NCBI GenBank assembly: GCA_002682825.1
Contig: NOKP01000025.1
Span: 315,746-379,745, forward strand
Length of the DNA stretch: 64,000 nucleotides
Reading direction: 5' to 3'
Origin: Neonectria sp. B-13
Taxonomy: Eukaryota > Ascomycota > Sordariomycetes > Hypocreales > Nectriaceae
Made by a program: the position numbers and the translations under genes. The stretch's first letter is position 1; each line of letters starts with the position of its first letter. This document shows positions 10,528 to 21,124 of this stretch, piece after piece. The notes beneath the pieces are model-generated. The model searched no databases. It saw nothing but the letters and a program-made list of their open reading frames with translations, and was not told the origin of the DNA.

Positions 10528-11749
10528 CTAATCCATGCGCCATGACTCCCGTAGGAACTCTTCAAGAGTAGTTAACTTGAGATCTGGCAAAAGCTGGTTC
10601 CACTCGCTAGACATGTTCCAGAGTCCATCGGTAAGACTCAGCAAGCTAAGTCTCATGAACTCTTTTGCTGCAAGCTCACGCTGCTCCACGGGAATTGATG
10701 GATGATGGGTTACAGGGGTCCATGATGTCTTGAAGCTGTTAGCCTCAAGATCTGCCCGTTCAACCCTTTCAATCGTGAACCTTTTCCCTGTGAACTGTCA
10801 GCATCATGTTAGATAGGTACCACAAGTTACAACAAACCTCGCGTTTCTTCACCCAGTTGGAGAAGATCAGGTATCTTCGTCCGACTGGCGGCAATTCCAC
10901 CCATGACTGGCCACTCTCCGTCATAGTCTAAGGCCTTGGTGACAACCTTTGCGACATCTTCCAGGGTGGTAAATGTCACCGTTGCATCAGGACCTGCTGG
11001 TAGGATGGCACGACAGTTCCCGAAGTCCATGAACAATTGTGTGTATGACACATTTGCGCTGAGTTTCTCTGGAGGCCCTAGGTAATTCATGAAAACTCCT
11101 GGAAGGAACAGACAATATTCAAGGATCTGAAGCCACGTCAGAAATACAAAACCCCATTATACTTGTTCTCCTCTGTGGGTGCTCACCTTGTTGGGCTTAT
11201 TCAAATTCTCCAGATACTGTCGAACCTGCCGTTTGCCATCATACATGGAGAAGGTATCCACGTCGTAGCTTCAATATGTCAGTCAGGGATCTTACCTGGC
11301 GCAGAACGCCCTTTGTATGGGTTTGGAACATACAACGACCATTCGCTTGGGGCGAACCTTTTCACGCCGGCCGTGACGCATGCGTCGATAAGGTTGATCT
11401 GGGCCACGTTTCCTTGATCCTGCGCAACAACAATGAATGAGAGAACGGTATGCGCTCCCTCTAAGGCTTCAACCAGCTGCTGCTTGTCCCGGTAGTCAAC
11501 CTTGGCCCAGTTCAAGCCAGGCACAATGTCATGGGGAGCATCCTACTATAGTTAGTACTGCGTCATGGAGGGAAAATAATTAACTTGCTTTTCGAGAGAG
11601 AACAGTGATGTCGTGACGGCCCCCTGCGAGAACGGCCTTGACGATCTCCCCGGAGATTTCTAGCGAGTGACCTATAAGTAACTTGGCGTGTCTAGAGAGG
11701 GTGGTGCTGCGCAATTACCCCCGAGGCCAGCGACAACAAGTTTTACCAT
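10528..11749 (-). CDS. NmrA-like / isoflavone-reductase-type NAD(P)-binding protein, probably frame-disrupted
   Basis: The start MVKLVVAGLGG carries a Rossmann glycine motif. Exons run 11749-11719, 11671-11589, 11542-11296, 11267-11187, 11126-10839 or 10838, and 10787-10528. The second intron (11543-11588) uses a GC donor (GCAAGT) with a perfect TACTAAC branch site, giving VLSRKDAPHD across the junction. Later blocks are FAPSEW, VRQYLENLNK, ILEYCLFLPGVFMNYL and FTTLEDVAKVV, typical of the NmrA/isoflavone reductase family. The exon 3-4 junction does not work. The interval 11268-11295 has a GTAAGA donor and an AAG acceptor only 27-28 nt apart, and joining them leaves the frame shifted. A deletion inside an old intron or a sequence error would explain it. 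If intact, it would be an NAD(P)H reductase or redox sensor of about 330 residues. Confidence 0.7.
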
Positions 11750-12705
11750 GGTGAAGCTGTACAACAAAATCAAGGGTGGAGAGCTAAAGGTGGAGAAGGC
11801 GTTTGTCAGAGAAGACAACTCCAGACTTGAGATATTGAGAGTGGAAGGAAGAACTTGTTACTAGCGATGGGGTATAAATCACAATTTCAGAGGCAGTCTT
11901 CCCTGGTTAGATTTGTAATATAGCATGATACGTCGCGCGGTCCTAGCGGACCGGGGAAGCACTAGAACCCTAAATGTGTCGAACTCCGCAAAGTACCAAA
12001 GTCCGCAGAGTGACATGCCCACCTTTGCGCACCAATAGCCGGTCTGAAAAGAGGAATATGCGTTGCAAAAGAAGCAACGCTATCACGGCCGAACTAGTTT
12101 AGCATAGCCTCAAGATACGAGAAACCGGGCAAACATCAAGCGCCCCGCGCTGTAAGAGTAGTAATGAGAGTGAATCGGACGGGTGGGACTGTTGTCTGGA
12201 CTGGTATATCTTGATTTGTCATATCACTCACCAACTGGGGTAACGGGAAGTTCTATTAGGCCGCATGTCTCGTCGTCCATACTCTGCAGCTTGGACATAC
12301 ACACGGGCTCGGGAATCGACAGACCCCGCGTAAGTGAGGAGAACATTTTGCTAGCCGGACTGGCGCACAGTGGCTTGGGAGAATGACTTGAACGATTGGC
12401 TCTGTGGACTGATTAAATTGCGTCGAGCATGATTCACTTGATACTGACGCTTGATAGGAAACGCTTACTGGTGGTGGCCCCCAAATTCGTGGTTGTGATC
12501 CTATAAAAGCGTCTGTTCCTGCAACCGAATTCCAAAATTCTTTGTCTTCCAGTAACATGCCACTTTGAGCCAACCATCACTGAGACCAAGACCCTGGTAT
12601 CAAACCAGTAACGCTAGACATTCAAGGAACAAGTTAGTATAGGCGTTCCTTACTCACTTGAATCAAGAACTGACATCTAGAAGCCTTAATCGTTCTTTCA
12701 CAGCC
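11750..12705. other. Divergent spacer between two NmrA-type genes
   Basis: About 950 bp between a minus-strand start at 11749 and a plus-strand start at 12706. It presumably holds both promoters. No gene or known motif seen. Confidence 0.5.
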
Positions 12706-13626
12706 ATGTTGATTCTCATTGCAGGCGTGTCTGGACACCTGGGCAAGCACCTCGCCCAGGTTGGTCTAGACCAGGGACACCAGATCCGAGGTTTCGGCCG
12801 CTCACCACAGAAGCTCACACCTGAACTTCTGGGCAGGCTTGAATCCTTCGTCCAGTGTGACTCCTACGACGACAGAGCAGCGTTGGACAAAGCAGTCACG
12901 GGGGTAGAGGCCGTCATCTGCTCCTATACATCCCACGCTGACGCCGTCCTCGACGCTCAATTGAGCCTTTTACGCGCCGTGGAGCGAGCTGCCATCAAGA
13001 TTTACCATGCACATTCATGGAATGCTGATTGGACCAAGATTCGTTATGGTGACTTCGAACATTACGACGCCTACATCGCTTTCCGTCGGCACGTTGAATT
13101 GTCCTCTTCTGTCCGGCCCGTGTATGTCTTCACTGGACTCGTTGGCGAGTTTTGCTTAAATGACGCAATGGGGATTGCCCACTTCAAAGGCGACGGCGAT
13201 GAAAAGGTGCTGGCGTATTGGGGAGACGGGGATGCAAAATGGGACTTTACATGGATGGAAGACGCAGCCCGATTCAGTATCGATCTCATCACGACGGACG
13301 AATCAGTGTTGGCTGGAAATGGCGGCATTTTCAGTATACGCTCTGCTGAGGCGAGCCCCAAGGATATTGCTCGGGCCTATGAGTCGTCTAAAAGAAAGAA
13401 GGTCAATCTTCAGTCGCTTGGAGGCGTCGAGGAACTCAAGGCCCGTTTGGAGCATGCGAGGGCAACCACCGACCCCCGTGGCTACTTTGCGTTTGCAAGC
13501 TACTACAGTCAAGCCGCGAACATTTTAGGAACATGGAAGTTGGACAATCCAACAGTCGTGGGGGGTGCAGATGCGGTGGAACGCTTGTTTGAGAACCAAT
13601 TTGTCGTGCCGAAAACGTACCAATAG
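12706..13626 (+). CDS. NmrA-like NAD(P)-binding oxidoreductase
   Basis: Single exon. The frame is open from an ATG at 12658, but I chose 12706. There the protein begins MLILIAGVSGHLGKHLAQ, so the first beta strand and the GxxGxxG dinucleotide motif start directly, and the ATG follows CAGCC. This gives 306 residues, a usual length for the NmrA/isoflavone-reductase group. Further features are FGRSPQKL after the second strand (an Arg that often favours NADPH), VEAVICSYTSHADAVLDAQLSLLRA, and HSWNADWTKIRYGDFEHYDAYIAFRRHVE, where a Tyr could serve in catalysis. Substrate unknown. The neighbours at 10.5-11.7 and 14.5-15.3 kb have the same fold, which suggests an oxidoreductase cluster. Confidence 0.85.
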   Translation: MLILIAGVSGHLGKHLAQVGLDQGHQIRGFGRSPQKLTPELLGRLESFVQCDSYDDRAALDKAVTGVEAVICSYTSHADAVLDAQLSLLRAVERAAIKIYHAHSWNADWTKIRYGDFEHYDAYIAFRRHVELSSSVRPVYVFTGLVGEFCLNDAMGIAHFKGDGDEKVLAYWGDGDAKWDFTWMEDAARFSIDLITTDESVLAGNGGIFSIRSAEASPKDIARAYESSKRKKVNLQSLGGVEELKARLEHARATTDPRGYFAFASYYSQAANILGTWKLDNPTVVGGADAVERLFENQFVVPKTYQ

Positions 13627-14531
13627 TCTCACACTGGGGAGAGGGTCTTGTGGCCTGGGATTTTGCTAGGAATGATTAAAATATCTAGTTATAAGGGTTC
13701 TCAGTAGAAGCTTACTTGCGTTTTTAATAGTAGTAAATTGTTTGCGTTTTATTGTTCATGTTTTCTTGGCTGAGCTACTCGGGGACGGGGCTTTATAAGC
13801 ACGAGAGTATCGTGGCGCTTCAGTCTGAACATGTTGCCATCGTTAGCTTTCCCCCTCCCAGGTCCCGAGCCCGTCCCGTTCACACCGTGCGGCGGAAACT
13901 TGGCAATATTGTTACATTTCCGCAGACAGGCTAAGCTTACCACAATGATTAATCATGTCGATCCGGCGGACACGGGTTGCCAACTGTCCCCGGAAGCCCG
14001 GTAACTGTCACATTCAGTGTATACCAGTCTAGCACTATGCATTAGCGTTACCTCTTGGCTCTGCTGGAAATGAGACACAGCCACTAGGCGTCAAAGCCGT
14101 GGGACGTCTCACTGGCTCGGCAGGTAAAGCCATGCAGATTGTGCGCCGAGAGACCCGATATTCGCTTCATATCCAAGTCGGTTCGTGTATACAGCTATTG
14201 CGTGGTCATGCAAACACCACGGCCGAGCACGAAGATGGAAGGCGGCTTGGATCGTTACTGCATGTGTAAAAGCCTCACTTTTTGTCATTGCTGGAGAACA
14301 AGGAGATTGCCAAGGCTTTCTAAGTTCTCTGCATCTGGGATCTCAAGGCATCCTTGCTGCAGATTCTAATGAGCTTCGGCATGTTTGAAGTCTAAGCATC
14401 AGTCAAGCTTAAGATCCATTCGACAAGTTATTGCGGATCGCGACTGGAGGTACCCAGAGGTGGGTGTACTCGAGGAGATGGTACTGAGCTAAACTGAATA
14501 CTCCTAGCCTCCAAAGTTCCCACATTCTTGT
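13627..14531. other. Convergent intergenic stretch, nothing recognised
   Basis: Lies between the 3' ends of two reductase genes. No supported coding frame. Confidence 0.55.
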
Positions 14532-15324
14532 TCAACTACCCGCAAACTTGCTGACTCCAGGCATCCTCCCTACCCAATTATCCGCCTTGCCCTCGGCCGC
14601 ATCAACGATCCATCGTGCCAGGGCACCCCTCTTCAGGGAAAAAGTCCAACCCCTTTGGCCAATCCATCCAGTGAAAGACTCGCCATCCTCCCTATCCCTC
14701 TTCCAGCTGGCATCGTCGGACTCACCGGAAATCTGGGCGAGACGAAAAACAGTCCAGTCTAGGCCTTGGGCATGATCCTCAAAGGCGTAGCCGATGTTCC
14801 GGGCATTCTGATAGACCACGTTTGTAAATATCGGCATCAAGAAGGGCGATATGGCCTGCATGATATTCCACCTGTCCCCAGGTTGTTTGATGGAGATGGT
14901 TCCCATGGCCACGATGCGCCGCACGCCGTGCTTACGCATGAGCGGGAAGATGGAAGAGGTATAGATGTCGGCGAACAAGGAGTGACTAACATCAGTATCG
15001 TTAATGTTGGGGCCTAAGAGGGAGAGAACCGTCGAAGACCTAGCGATGGCGGAAGACAACGCTTTCTCATCGTTCATCTCGCCCTTGACAACCTGAACAA
15101 GCGTTAGTACAAGGCGAAGTGACTTCGACGAGGCCTCCTCGGCCCCCCCATAAGCAGCATCGGAGACACACTTCAAGGAGATTGTTGGAGGATAATCCCT
15201 GGGGGATCTTGGAGGGATTCCTGGCGTAGATGATAGCGGGATGGTTGCGGTGAATCAGCTCCCTCAGGAGACATATTCCTGCAGGGCCAGTTGCCCCTAG
15301 AACAAGCATCTTGCGCTCGTCCAT
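14532..15324 (-). CDS. NAD(P)-binding (NAD(P)H-binding domain) protein
   Basis: Exons 15324-15172 and 15092-14532 are joined over a 79-bp intron (15093-15171; GTGTGT donor, TACTAAC branch site, CAG acceptor) and give 237 residues. The N-terminus MDERKMLVLGATGPAG has the GxxGxxG Rossmann motif. Further on are ALSSAIARSSTVLSLLGP, then MRKHGVRRIVAMGTIS and LDWTVFRLAQISG, the usual order in short atypical SDR proteins of the NAD(P)H-binding family. The C-terminal RGALARWIVDAAEG segment fits the family's final helix. Substrate unknown; it acts presumably in the cytosol. It is the third Rossmann reductase within 5 kb. A long T-rich tract at 15361-15398 sits just upstream of its start. Confidence 0.85.
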
Positions 15325-16190
15325 GGCAATGTTAAACTGAGGTTTGTCTACCTGGGGTATCTGTTTTTTTTCTTTTTTTCTTTTTTCTTTTCTTTTAGTG
15401 TGTCATCTATCTTTCCGCTCCAGGCATGTACCTCGTACGTCTCCGGTTGAGTGAGCATGCTTCGAACCTCGCCGCAGGTGTCTTGGCGACACCTTCGTCA
15501 TCGCCTGAAGATGATCCCGCGCGGGATTGAAAATGCGCGGGATATTCCCAAAAGCAGCAGAGGACGCCGTATAGTACGACTTCTCATTGGCCCAGTCAGG
15601 TACAGGGATTCTAACCGAGATCTAATGCACCTCGTATTTAAACGTTTCTGACCAATTGATCTCCAGTGGGCATCTAGCTTGGCTCTGGTTAATGCATCGA
15701 TACCGCAGAGCCGGTTTGGATGTTGTCAATATTGGCTCTAGCTGGACGATGCAACTGTTAGCCCCTAACAGGCCATCCCCGCGGAGTCCGCACTGCGTCT
15801 CGAGATGCGGACTTTCCCAGTCCTCGATCGGACCAATAATTGACTACCTAATACGAGGACACAGTGTCACTATCGAAAGGGAGGTTGATGAGACTGGGCT
15901 GGCGGGCTGGATGGGTTGACTGTAGAAACCAGACATATGGCAAAGAGGTAAAAAGAAAGACAGACAACGTCAATGAGTTTGTAGCTAGAACATAGATACA
16001 TAACTCAAGAGGGATAATAAATATCGCGATCTGATCTTCCTCAACCGAATTCTAAGTGATTTACCACCTCTATAGATGGTGGCACGCCGCACAAACCAGG
16101 TCAACTGGCAGAGCGAGTTCATGCAGCCTCTCCTCTATTGACTACTGCAGAAACCAAACGTTTAATAGTTCAAACCAAAGTCACGGCCAG
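15325..16190. other. Intergenic stretch with a polypyrimidine tract
   Basis: Holds a T/C-only run (about 15361-15398) close to the start of the minus-strand reductase; otherwise nothing recognised. Confidence 0.55.
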
Positions 16191-17292
16191 TCAACGATGC
16201 TGAACACCAGCCATCGCGTTGTCGGAGGACAAGCTCTCGAAGGTTGGAGCCCTCTCCTTTCTGACCTGCCCGCCCACCTTGAGCAGTTCAAGCCCATTGT
16301 TGATGGGCTGACTTCCGCGAAGCAGCAGACCTATCTCGCCAGGGTGGAACCAGTTCATCCAAGCTAGCACGACAAACATGAGTAGGCCGTCAAATACAAA
16401 GACGTAGACCTCGCTCTTCATCAACTCTCCGTCGTTGCCTTGAATGAACTCGATGACCCTGAACAGACTGCGAACCCAGATAAGGACCCCGGTTGCATAC
16501 AGGGTTGTTAGGTATGTCTGCCAGCGCACAAAAGAGTTCAATGCTTGGGGGGTTGGAGTGCGTCTCAGTCGCCGGTGGAACAGGGCCGCAACGGCCATGA
16601 AAATGCCGAAAACGGTTAACTGTACAAAAAGGCCACCCACGATGACTCTCTCTCCGGTTTTATGGTTATCTCCGGACGCCATCAAGCCGCCACCTAAAAC
16701 AGTCAGCGTCATGGACAAAATCTATGAATCAAGGGGGGATTGGCTCATACCCGAGCCCTGCAGCAACAGCGAGATGACATCACCGAACACAAAGATCTTG
16801 GTGAGCCACCGTCGCTTGATGAGAGCGAGGTGTTCACCCCCGGTGAGTAAGATGATTCGACCCAATATCATGTAGATTGAAGCTGCCATCAAAGCTGGAG
16901 CAATGAGGATCACCAGGTTTTGCATCACATATGGACCCAAGGTCCAGCAACCGGGATCCTCCTTCGAGTTGATCAGCCTACCAGCGTATCCGACAACCTC
17001 GCCTGTCAGAATGATCAGCGTATGGGCCCACATTTGGTGCAAAGCGCAAGGAATGGAGTGGGTTTGAACACGTACAGCAGCCGCCAATTACCAGAGCAGT
17101 AAGGTACCATGTCCGGCTTTTCCAAATTTGAACCACATGAAGGACCGTTGAAGTGATAAATAGAGCCATGAAAAGTGCATTGACTGCAAGCGAAGGCTCA
17201 AATCGATAATACGCGAAGTCTGCGTCCTTGTAATTAGGATCGCAGTCGTTGTCCGCCATGGTTGCCACGTGTATCGGGGTAGCAACAGGCAC
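16191..17292 (-). CDS. RTA1-like lipid-translocating exporter family membrane protein
   Basis: Exons 17292-17076, 17002-16751 and 16693-16191 are in phase. The introns are 17003-17075 and 16694-16750. The spliced protein has about seven hydrophobic segments. Diagnostic blocks are YRFEPSLAVNALFMALF near the N-terminus, GGCCEVVGYAGR made across the first intron, FVFGDVISLLLQGSGGGLMA across the second, and WVRSLFRVIEF near the end. These are hallmarks of the RTA1 family, which includes yeast Rsb1 (sphingoid-base release) and Rta1 (7-aminocholesterol resistance). With the ATG at 17292 it has 323 residues. An in-frame ATG at 17259 in better context would give 312. It is divergently paired with an Upc2-like regulator 570 bp away. 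Confidence 0.9.
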
Positions 17293-17865
17293 CAGGTCGA
17301 CCGTAAAGCCAGGGAGAGTTCAACGGAGGAAGACGGAATATTGATGTAGAAGAGGAAAAGCAGTGGACTCAAATATGTCTTTGCGAGAAGCTGGCTGGCC
17401 GGAAACAGAACACGAGTCTGCTGAGGTTGCAATGAACTTGGAGGATGACCCGGATCCTTTGACCCTTTTATCTTCCACTCAGTCTGCAACCAGTCTCTAC
17501 AGACAAGGATAATTTCTTGCCCACTTGCTTTTCGAGGCCTTCGTGTGCGGAGAAGCCATCGTAGGGTCCGCTCTCCCCCGGGCTGCTTGGCATCTCAAGT
17601 CTAAGCCCCGATTTTCGCGATGGCGAAAACGAACCCGCGGGTTGATGGTACGGCCCAGGGACAACAATTACGGTGCCAAGGCTTATGCGCCCAATTGTCT
17701 CGATACCTGAGCGAAATAAGCTTAAATCCTCTTTATCGGTGTCTCGGGCAATCTTGAATCCCGTAGGTGGACGACGTTGAACAGTACTTAACTCTTTTGA
17801 CCGCGCGCTCTCCACCCTCCTCGGCCCGGCCCCTTTTCTCTGTCTTGCCGTCCGAATACGCGGCT
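17293..17865. promoter_or_regulatory. Shared promoter region of RTA1-like gene and Zn2Cys6 regulator
   Basis: A 573-bp head-to-head spacer, so the two genes may be co-controlled or the regulator may control its partner. No binding site could be named. Confidence 0.5.
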
Positions 17866-19374
17866 ATGCAACCCTTTACGAGATTCAAACCCAAGACTAG
17901 ACGTCGGCATACAAAGTCTAGAAACGGCTGCGAGAACTGCAAACGTCGCAAGGTCAAAGTACGAACTAGCCCCTCCGATGCCTCGGTACTCTCGAGCCTC
18001 CCGCGACCGGCTTGCTCCCGGTGATCATGAAAGACTGACGTCGGATATATATGGCTCAGTGCGATGAGGCGTACCCTGTCTGCTTCAACTGTAAAAGACA
18101 CGAGATACCATGCAGCCTGGCACAAGTCGCACCCTCATTGCCATGGGACACTGAATCTCGCACCGCCTCGAGTTCCTCGACTGGCCTGGAGCCCCCATTA
18201 CAGCAAATTCCGGCATATCACGATGAGACATCGCCGACTTATTGCTTGCCGTCGACCGAGATGATGGACCAACTCGCTCCACTGCCCCCAGATGAGCTTT
18301 GGTGTCGAGGCTTCGAACTGATGCACCACTATTCCATCGCCACCGCCGATACGCTATCACTGAGACAGGACATGGCTTATGTATGGCGGGTTGCCGTTCC
18401 ACGTGAGGGATACAAACACCCATTCGTGTTCCATGGCATCCTAGCCATTGCTGCTGCCCACAAAGCCTACCTGATTCCGAGTCAGAGAGAAATGTACCTG
18501 AAGCTCTGTGATTACTACTCGACCTTGGGCTCTGAAGGCTTTCGGCATGAGTTGCAGACGATCACGGAGGACAACTGGTGCGCGTTGTTCAGCTTTGCAT
18601 CAGTGCTGGTGCTGTATACTTTTACACTCCCTGCTAGGCTAACCCGGCAGAGACTTGCCAATCCCATCGCTAGCTTTCTAGAGCTGGCATCTCTTCTTCG
18701 AGGCATCAAGACAAATCTAGCACCGCTTGTCCCGCGCGTGTACCGCTCAGAGCTTGCTCCCCTGGTTTATGGTGTTTGGTCAGAGGGGATTAACGAACCC
18801 CCTGGTGGGTGAGTAGTTTCATGTGGTAGAATGTGCCATCTGTGATGATTTCAATCTTGTTTCTCCCATTTTCTCCCCTTCCTTGCTTCTGTGTTTATTC
18901 TGTTGCCGTTGTTTCATAATGCTAACATGTAAACATCTTCATAGCCACCCACCCCTTGATAATACTTTTCTTCCTCCAGACCTGTGGGACGCAATCGGAC
19001 AACTACGCGCATTCCAAGAGTCGGGAGTTCCTCTTGATAGTCTGAAGCAGTATCGAAATGCGGTCAATAGTCTTGAAGATTCTGCTCGACTCATTTCTCT
19101 CGCAGGGAACCATGCGGAAAGTGGCGCGGTGATTGCCTGCTTATACGGGTTAGATGAGAGGGTTCTAGTTGATATAGGGGCACACAATCCTTATGCTCTG
19201 ATTCTTGTAGCGCACTGCTGCGTTTTCCTTGCCGGGATTGAAAAGAACTTCTGGTACACACGGGGTTGGGCTGAACAAATCTTTGTCCAAATTGAGACAA
19301 GTCTTGAGGTTCAGACAAGATTTGCACCAATGCTACAATGGCCAAGGATGCATCTCGGTACACTACAGAGATAA
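17866..19374 (+). CDS. Zn2Cys6 transcription factor, Upc2-like
   Basis: Exons 17866-17958, 18060-18808 and 18945-19374 give 423 residues in phase. The first intron (17959-18059) splits the zinc cluster. After splicing the six cysteines are C22, C25, C32, C39, C42 and C49, with CKRRKVKCDE between. They are preceded by RRRHTKSRNG, the linker typical of sterol-uptake (Upc2/Ecm22-like) regulators. The middle part (FELMHHYSIATADTLSL, VWRVAVPREGYKHPFVFHGILAIAAAH) is the conserved C-terminal region of that family. It should act in the nucleus on CGG-type sites. In yeast, Upc2 governs sterol genes; here only the relationship is known. The C-terminus is somewhat short. The divergent RTA1-like exporter is a plausible target. 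Confidence 0.88.
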
Positions 19375-19772
19375 AGCATGTGATACAGCTGGTTTCAAGG
19401 GCTCTATATTGAAGTACTGCGCATATCAACAGCTGCATAGCCTAGTTACATCCCGCTTCCAAGTACAATTCGTTGCAAAATAGCCAACGCAGCGTCGAGC
19501 GAGGGACGATGTAGGCCATCCTTACCTTATAATCTCATAGGTTTAGGACTTTATTCTGAAAAGAGCCAAAGTCCTATATGAATCTGGTATTGTATCTTTG
19601 GTGAATGAGGCCCTTGGAGATAGGAAAATGAGGGATAAATACTGTCGGTTCTTCTGCAACCCCACTGTATAACGATGTGACTACTGAGTATTCGTCGAAC
19701 AGGCAGCGGCTGGGCAGCCTACCCCGACTACGAACAGGCCATAATCTTCACATTTAGAGGGATGAGTTAAGA
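19375..19772. other. Intergenic stretch up to the assembly gap
   Basis: Nothing recognised. Confidence 0.5.
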
Positions 19773-19872
19773 NNNNNNNNNNNNNNNNNNNNNNNNNNNN
19801 NNNNNNNNNNNNNNNNNNNNNNNNNNNNNNNNNNNNNNNNNNNNNNNNNNNNNNNNNNNNNNNNNNNNNNNN
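19773..19872. other. Assembly gap (100 N)
   Basis: Exactly 100 N, the usual placeholder for a scaffold gap of unknown size. Genes just right of it may be cut. Confidence 0.98.
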
Positions 19873-19985
19873 GGAAGGGATAGGAATCGTGTCATCTAGA
19901 GTGATGAGAAAGGAAGGGAAACGTGTCATCTAGGATGACTAGGTTGTTGAGGGCATCAAGGTTCGTAGCTAGGTTGTTGAGAGAG
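19873..19985. repeat. Short direct repeats beside the gap
   Basis: GGAAGGGA...CGTGTCATCTAG occurs twice (about 19873-19898 and 19912-19933), and TAGGTTGTTGAG occurs twice (about 19941 and 19970). Such low-complexity repeats may have caused the assembly break. Confidence 0.6.
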
Positions 19986-20278
19986 GTCAAATTGGTCAAC
20001 CTTTGTAAGACCATCGGGCCTAGGAAGCTTGTCATGTGGGGGAACCTTGTAATAGCCAATGCAATGTGACATAAGATGAGAGAGTAGATTGGATTTCGGG
20101 TTCCACAATCTGAGGCCAGTCACGTGTCGGCAATACTTCGGCAGAAGGGGTAACCCGGTCAATGTGACACCAAAAGTCAAGGCGACACCAACAGTCAACA
20201 ACGCATCCCTAAGCGTGGCTAGGGCGTCGGTGCAACTCACAAAAAGCCCCACCGAGCAGATGGTACACAGACAATGCA

Positions 20279-21124
20279 ATGTTCGACTATTCGGCTGGAG
20301 CAAGATCTGTTGCAGATAGTGAAGAGAACACTTGCCGGCTCCGCCCTGATCTGTACAGGGTGTTTAATAACTGCGCATTCGCTCTAGTGCCCAAGCGAGA
20401 TGACCAAGGGCAACGGCATCTAGTGGTGCACTTCTTCTCCATCGTCAAGAGCTTCGGTGACACAGCACTTCACATCCATAATCGGAAGGCCCACAGTTTG
20501 GAGTCTGTGGTTATAGAGTTTCTATTCGCCCGGTTTGCTCTTACAGTTTTTACCCGTATCAAAGACTTCATTCTTCGAGGAACGCAGCGGAAGATCGCGA
20601 TTACGGAGCGCGCCGATGACGCCAATGGGTATCCGACCTGGGCTACACGCGTGGTGCAAATGAGTCGAGAGCAAATAAACGGCCTGTATGGAGGAGGAGG
20701 ATCGCGAAGTTCTAGTCCCACCAAGCGGTCTAGAAAGACAGGCTCTGAGGCTGGGCGAGATGAGGAACAGGCATCGGAGCAACATCCTGACCACTGGGAG
20801 GATCCAGATATGGAAGAAAGTAGTGGTAGGTCCCGAATCAGGTCGTGGGTTCTAGCAAACGCAGTCGAACTGGAGAGCTGCGAGGAGAGGAATCCAAAGA
20901 GACGGCGTATGAGCGAGGGCAAATCGCCGCCGCCTTTGACTGCTTCTCTTACCACCGGAACGGCAAAGCACGATCTTGAGGAACCAAAGAGTGTCGGATC
21001 TGAGATTTGCGCCAAGTACGATTATGCGAAGGCTCACGCTGGCCGTGCCCTTGCTAGAGGAACCGAGGGTTCTACTGTCTGCCAACAGAACACAAAAGCA
21101 GAAACACAACAATACCCAGTTTGA
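20279..21124 (+). CDS. Truncated HNH-type fungal hypothetical protein (C-terminal part)
   Basis: An open frame of 281 residues. Its first third resembles the end of fungal HNH-endonuclease-domain proteins: RWYTDNAMFDY (partly upstream of the ATG, frame still open there), then ENTCRLRPDLYRVFNN, which fits the final N...LR.DL...F block of an HNH fold, then CAFALVPKRDDQG and VIEFLFARFALTVF. The remainder is charged and low-complexity, with KRSRKTGSEA and NPKRRRM segments that could be nuclear signals. The N-terminal HNH cysteines and histidines are not present downstream of the N gap, so the gene is either truncated or partly hidden in the gap. Nuclease activity is not expected for this fragment. 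Confidence 0.5.
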   Translation: MFDYSAGARSVADSEENTCRLRPDLYRVFNNCAFALVPKRDDQGQRHLVVHFFSIVKSFGDTALHIHNRKAHSLESVVIEFLFARFALTVFTRIKDFILRGTQRKIAITERADDANGYPTWATRVVQMSREQINGLYGGGGSRSSSPTKRSRKTGSEAGRDEEQASEQHPDHWEDPDMEESSGRSRIRSWVLANAVELESCEERNPKRRRMSEGKSPPPLTASLTTGTAKHDLEEPKSVGSEICAKYDYAKAHAGRALARGTEGSTVCQQNTKAETQQYPV

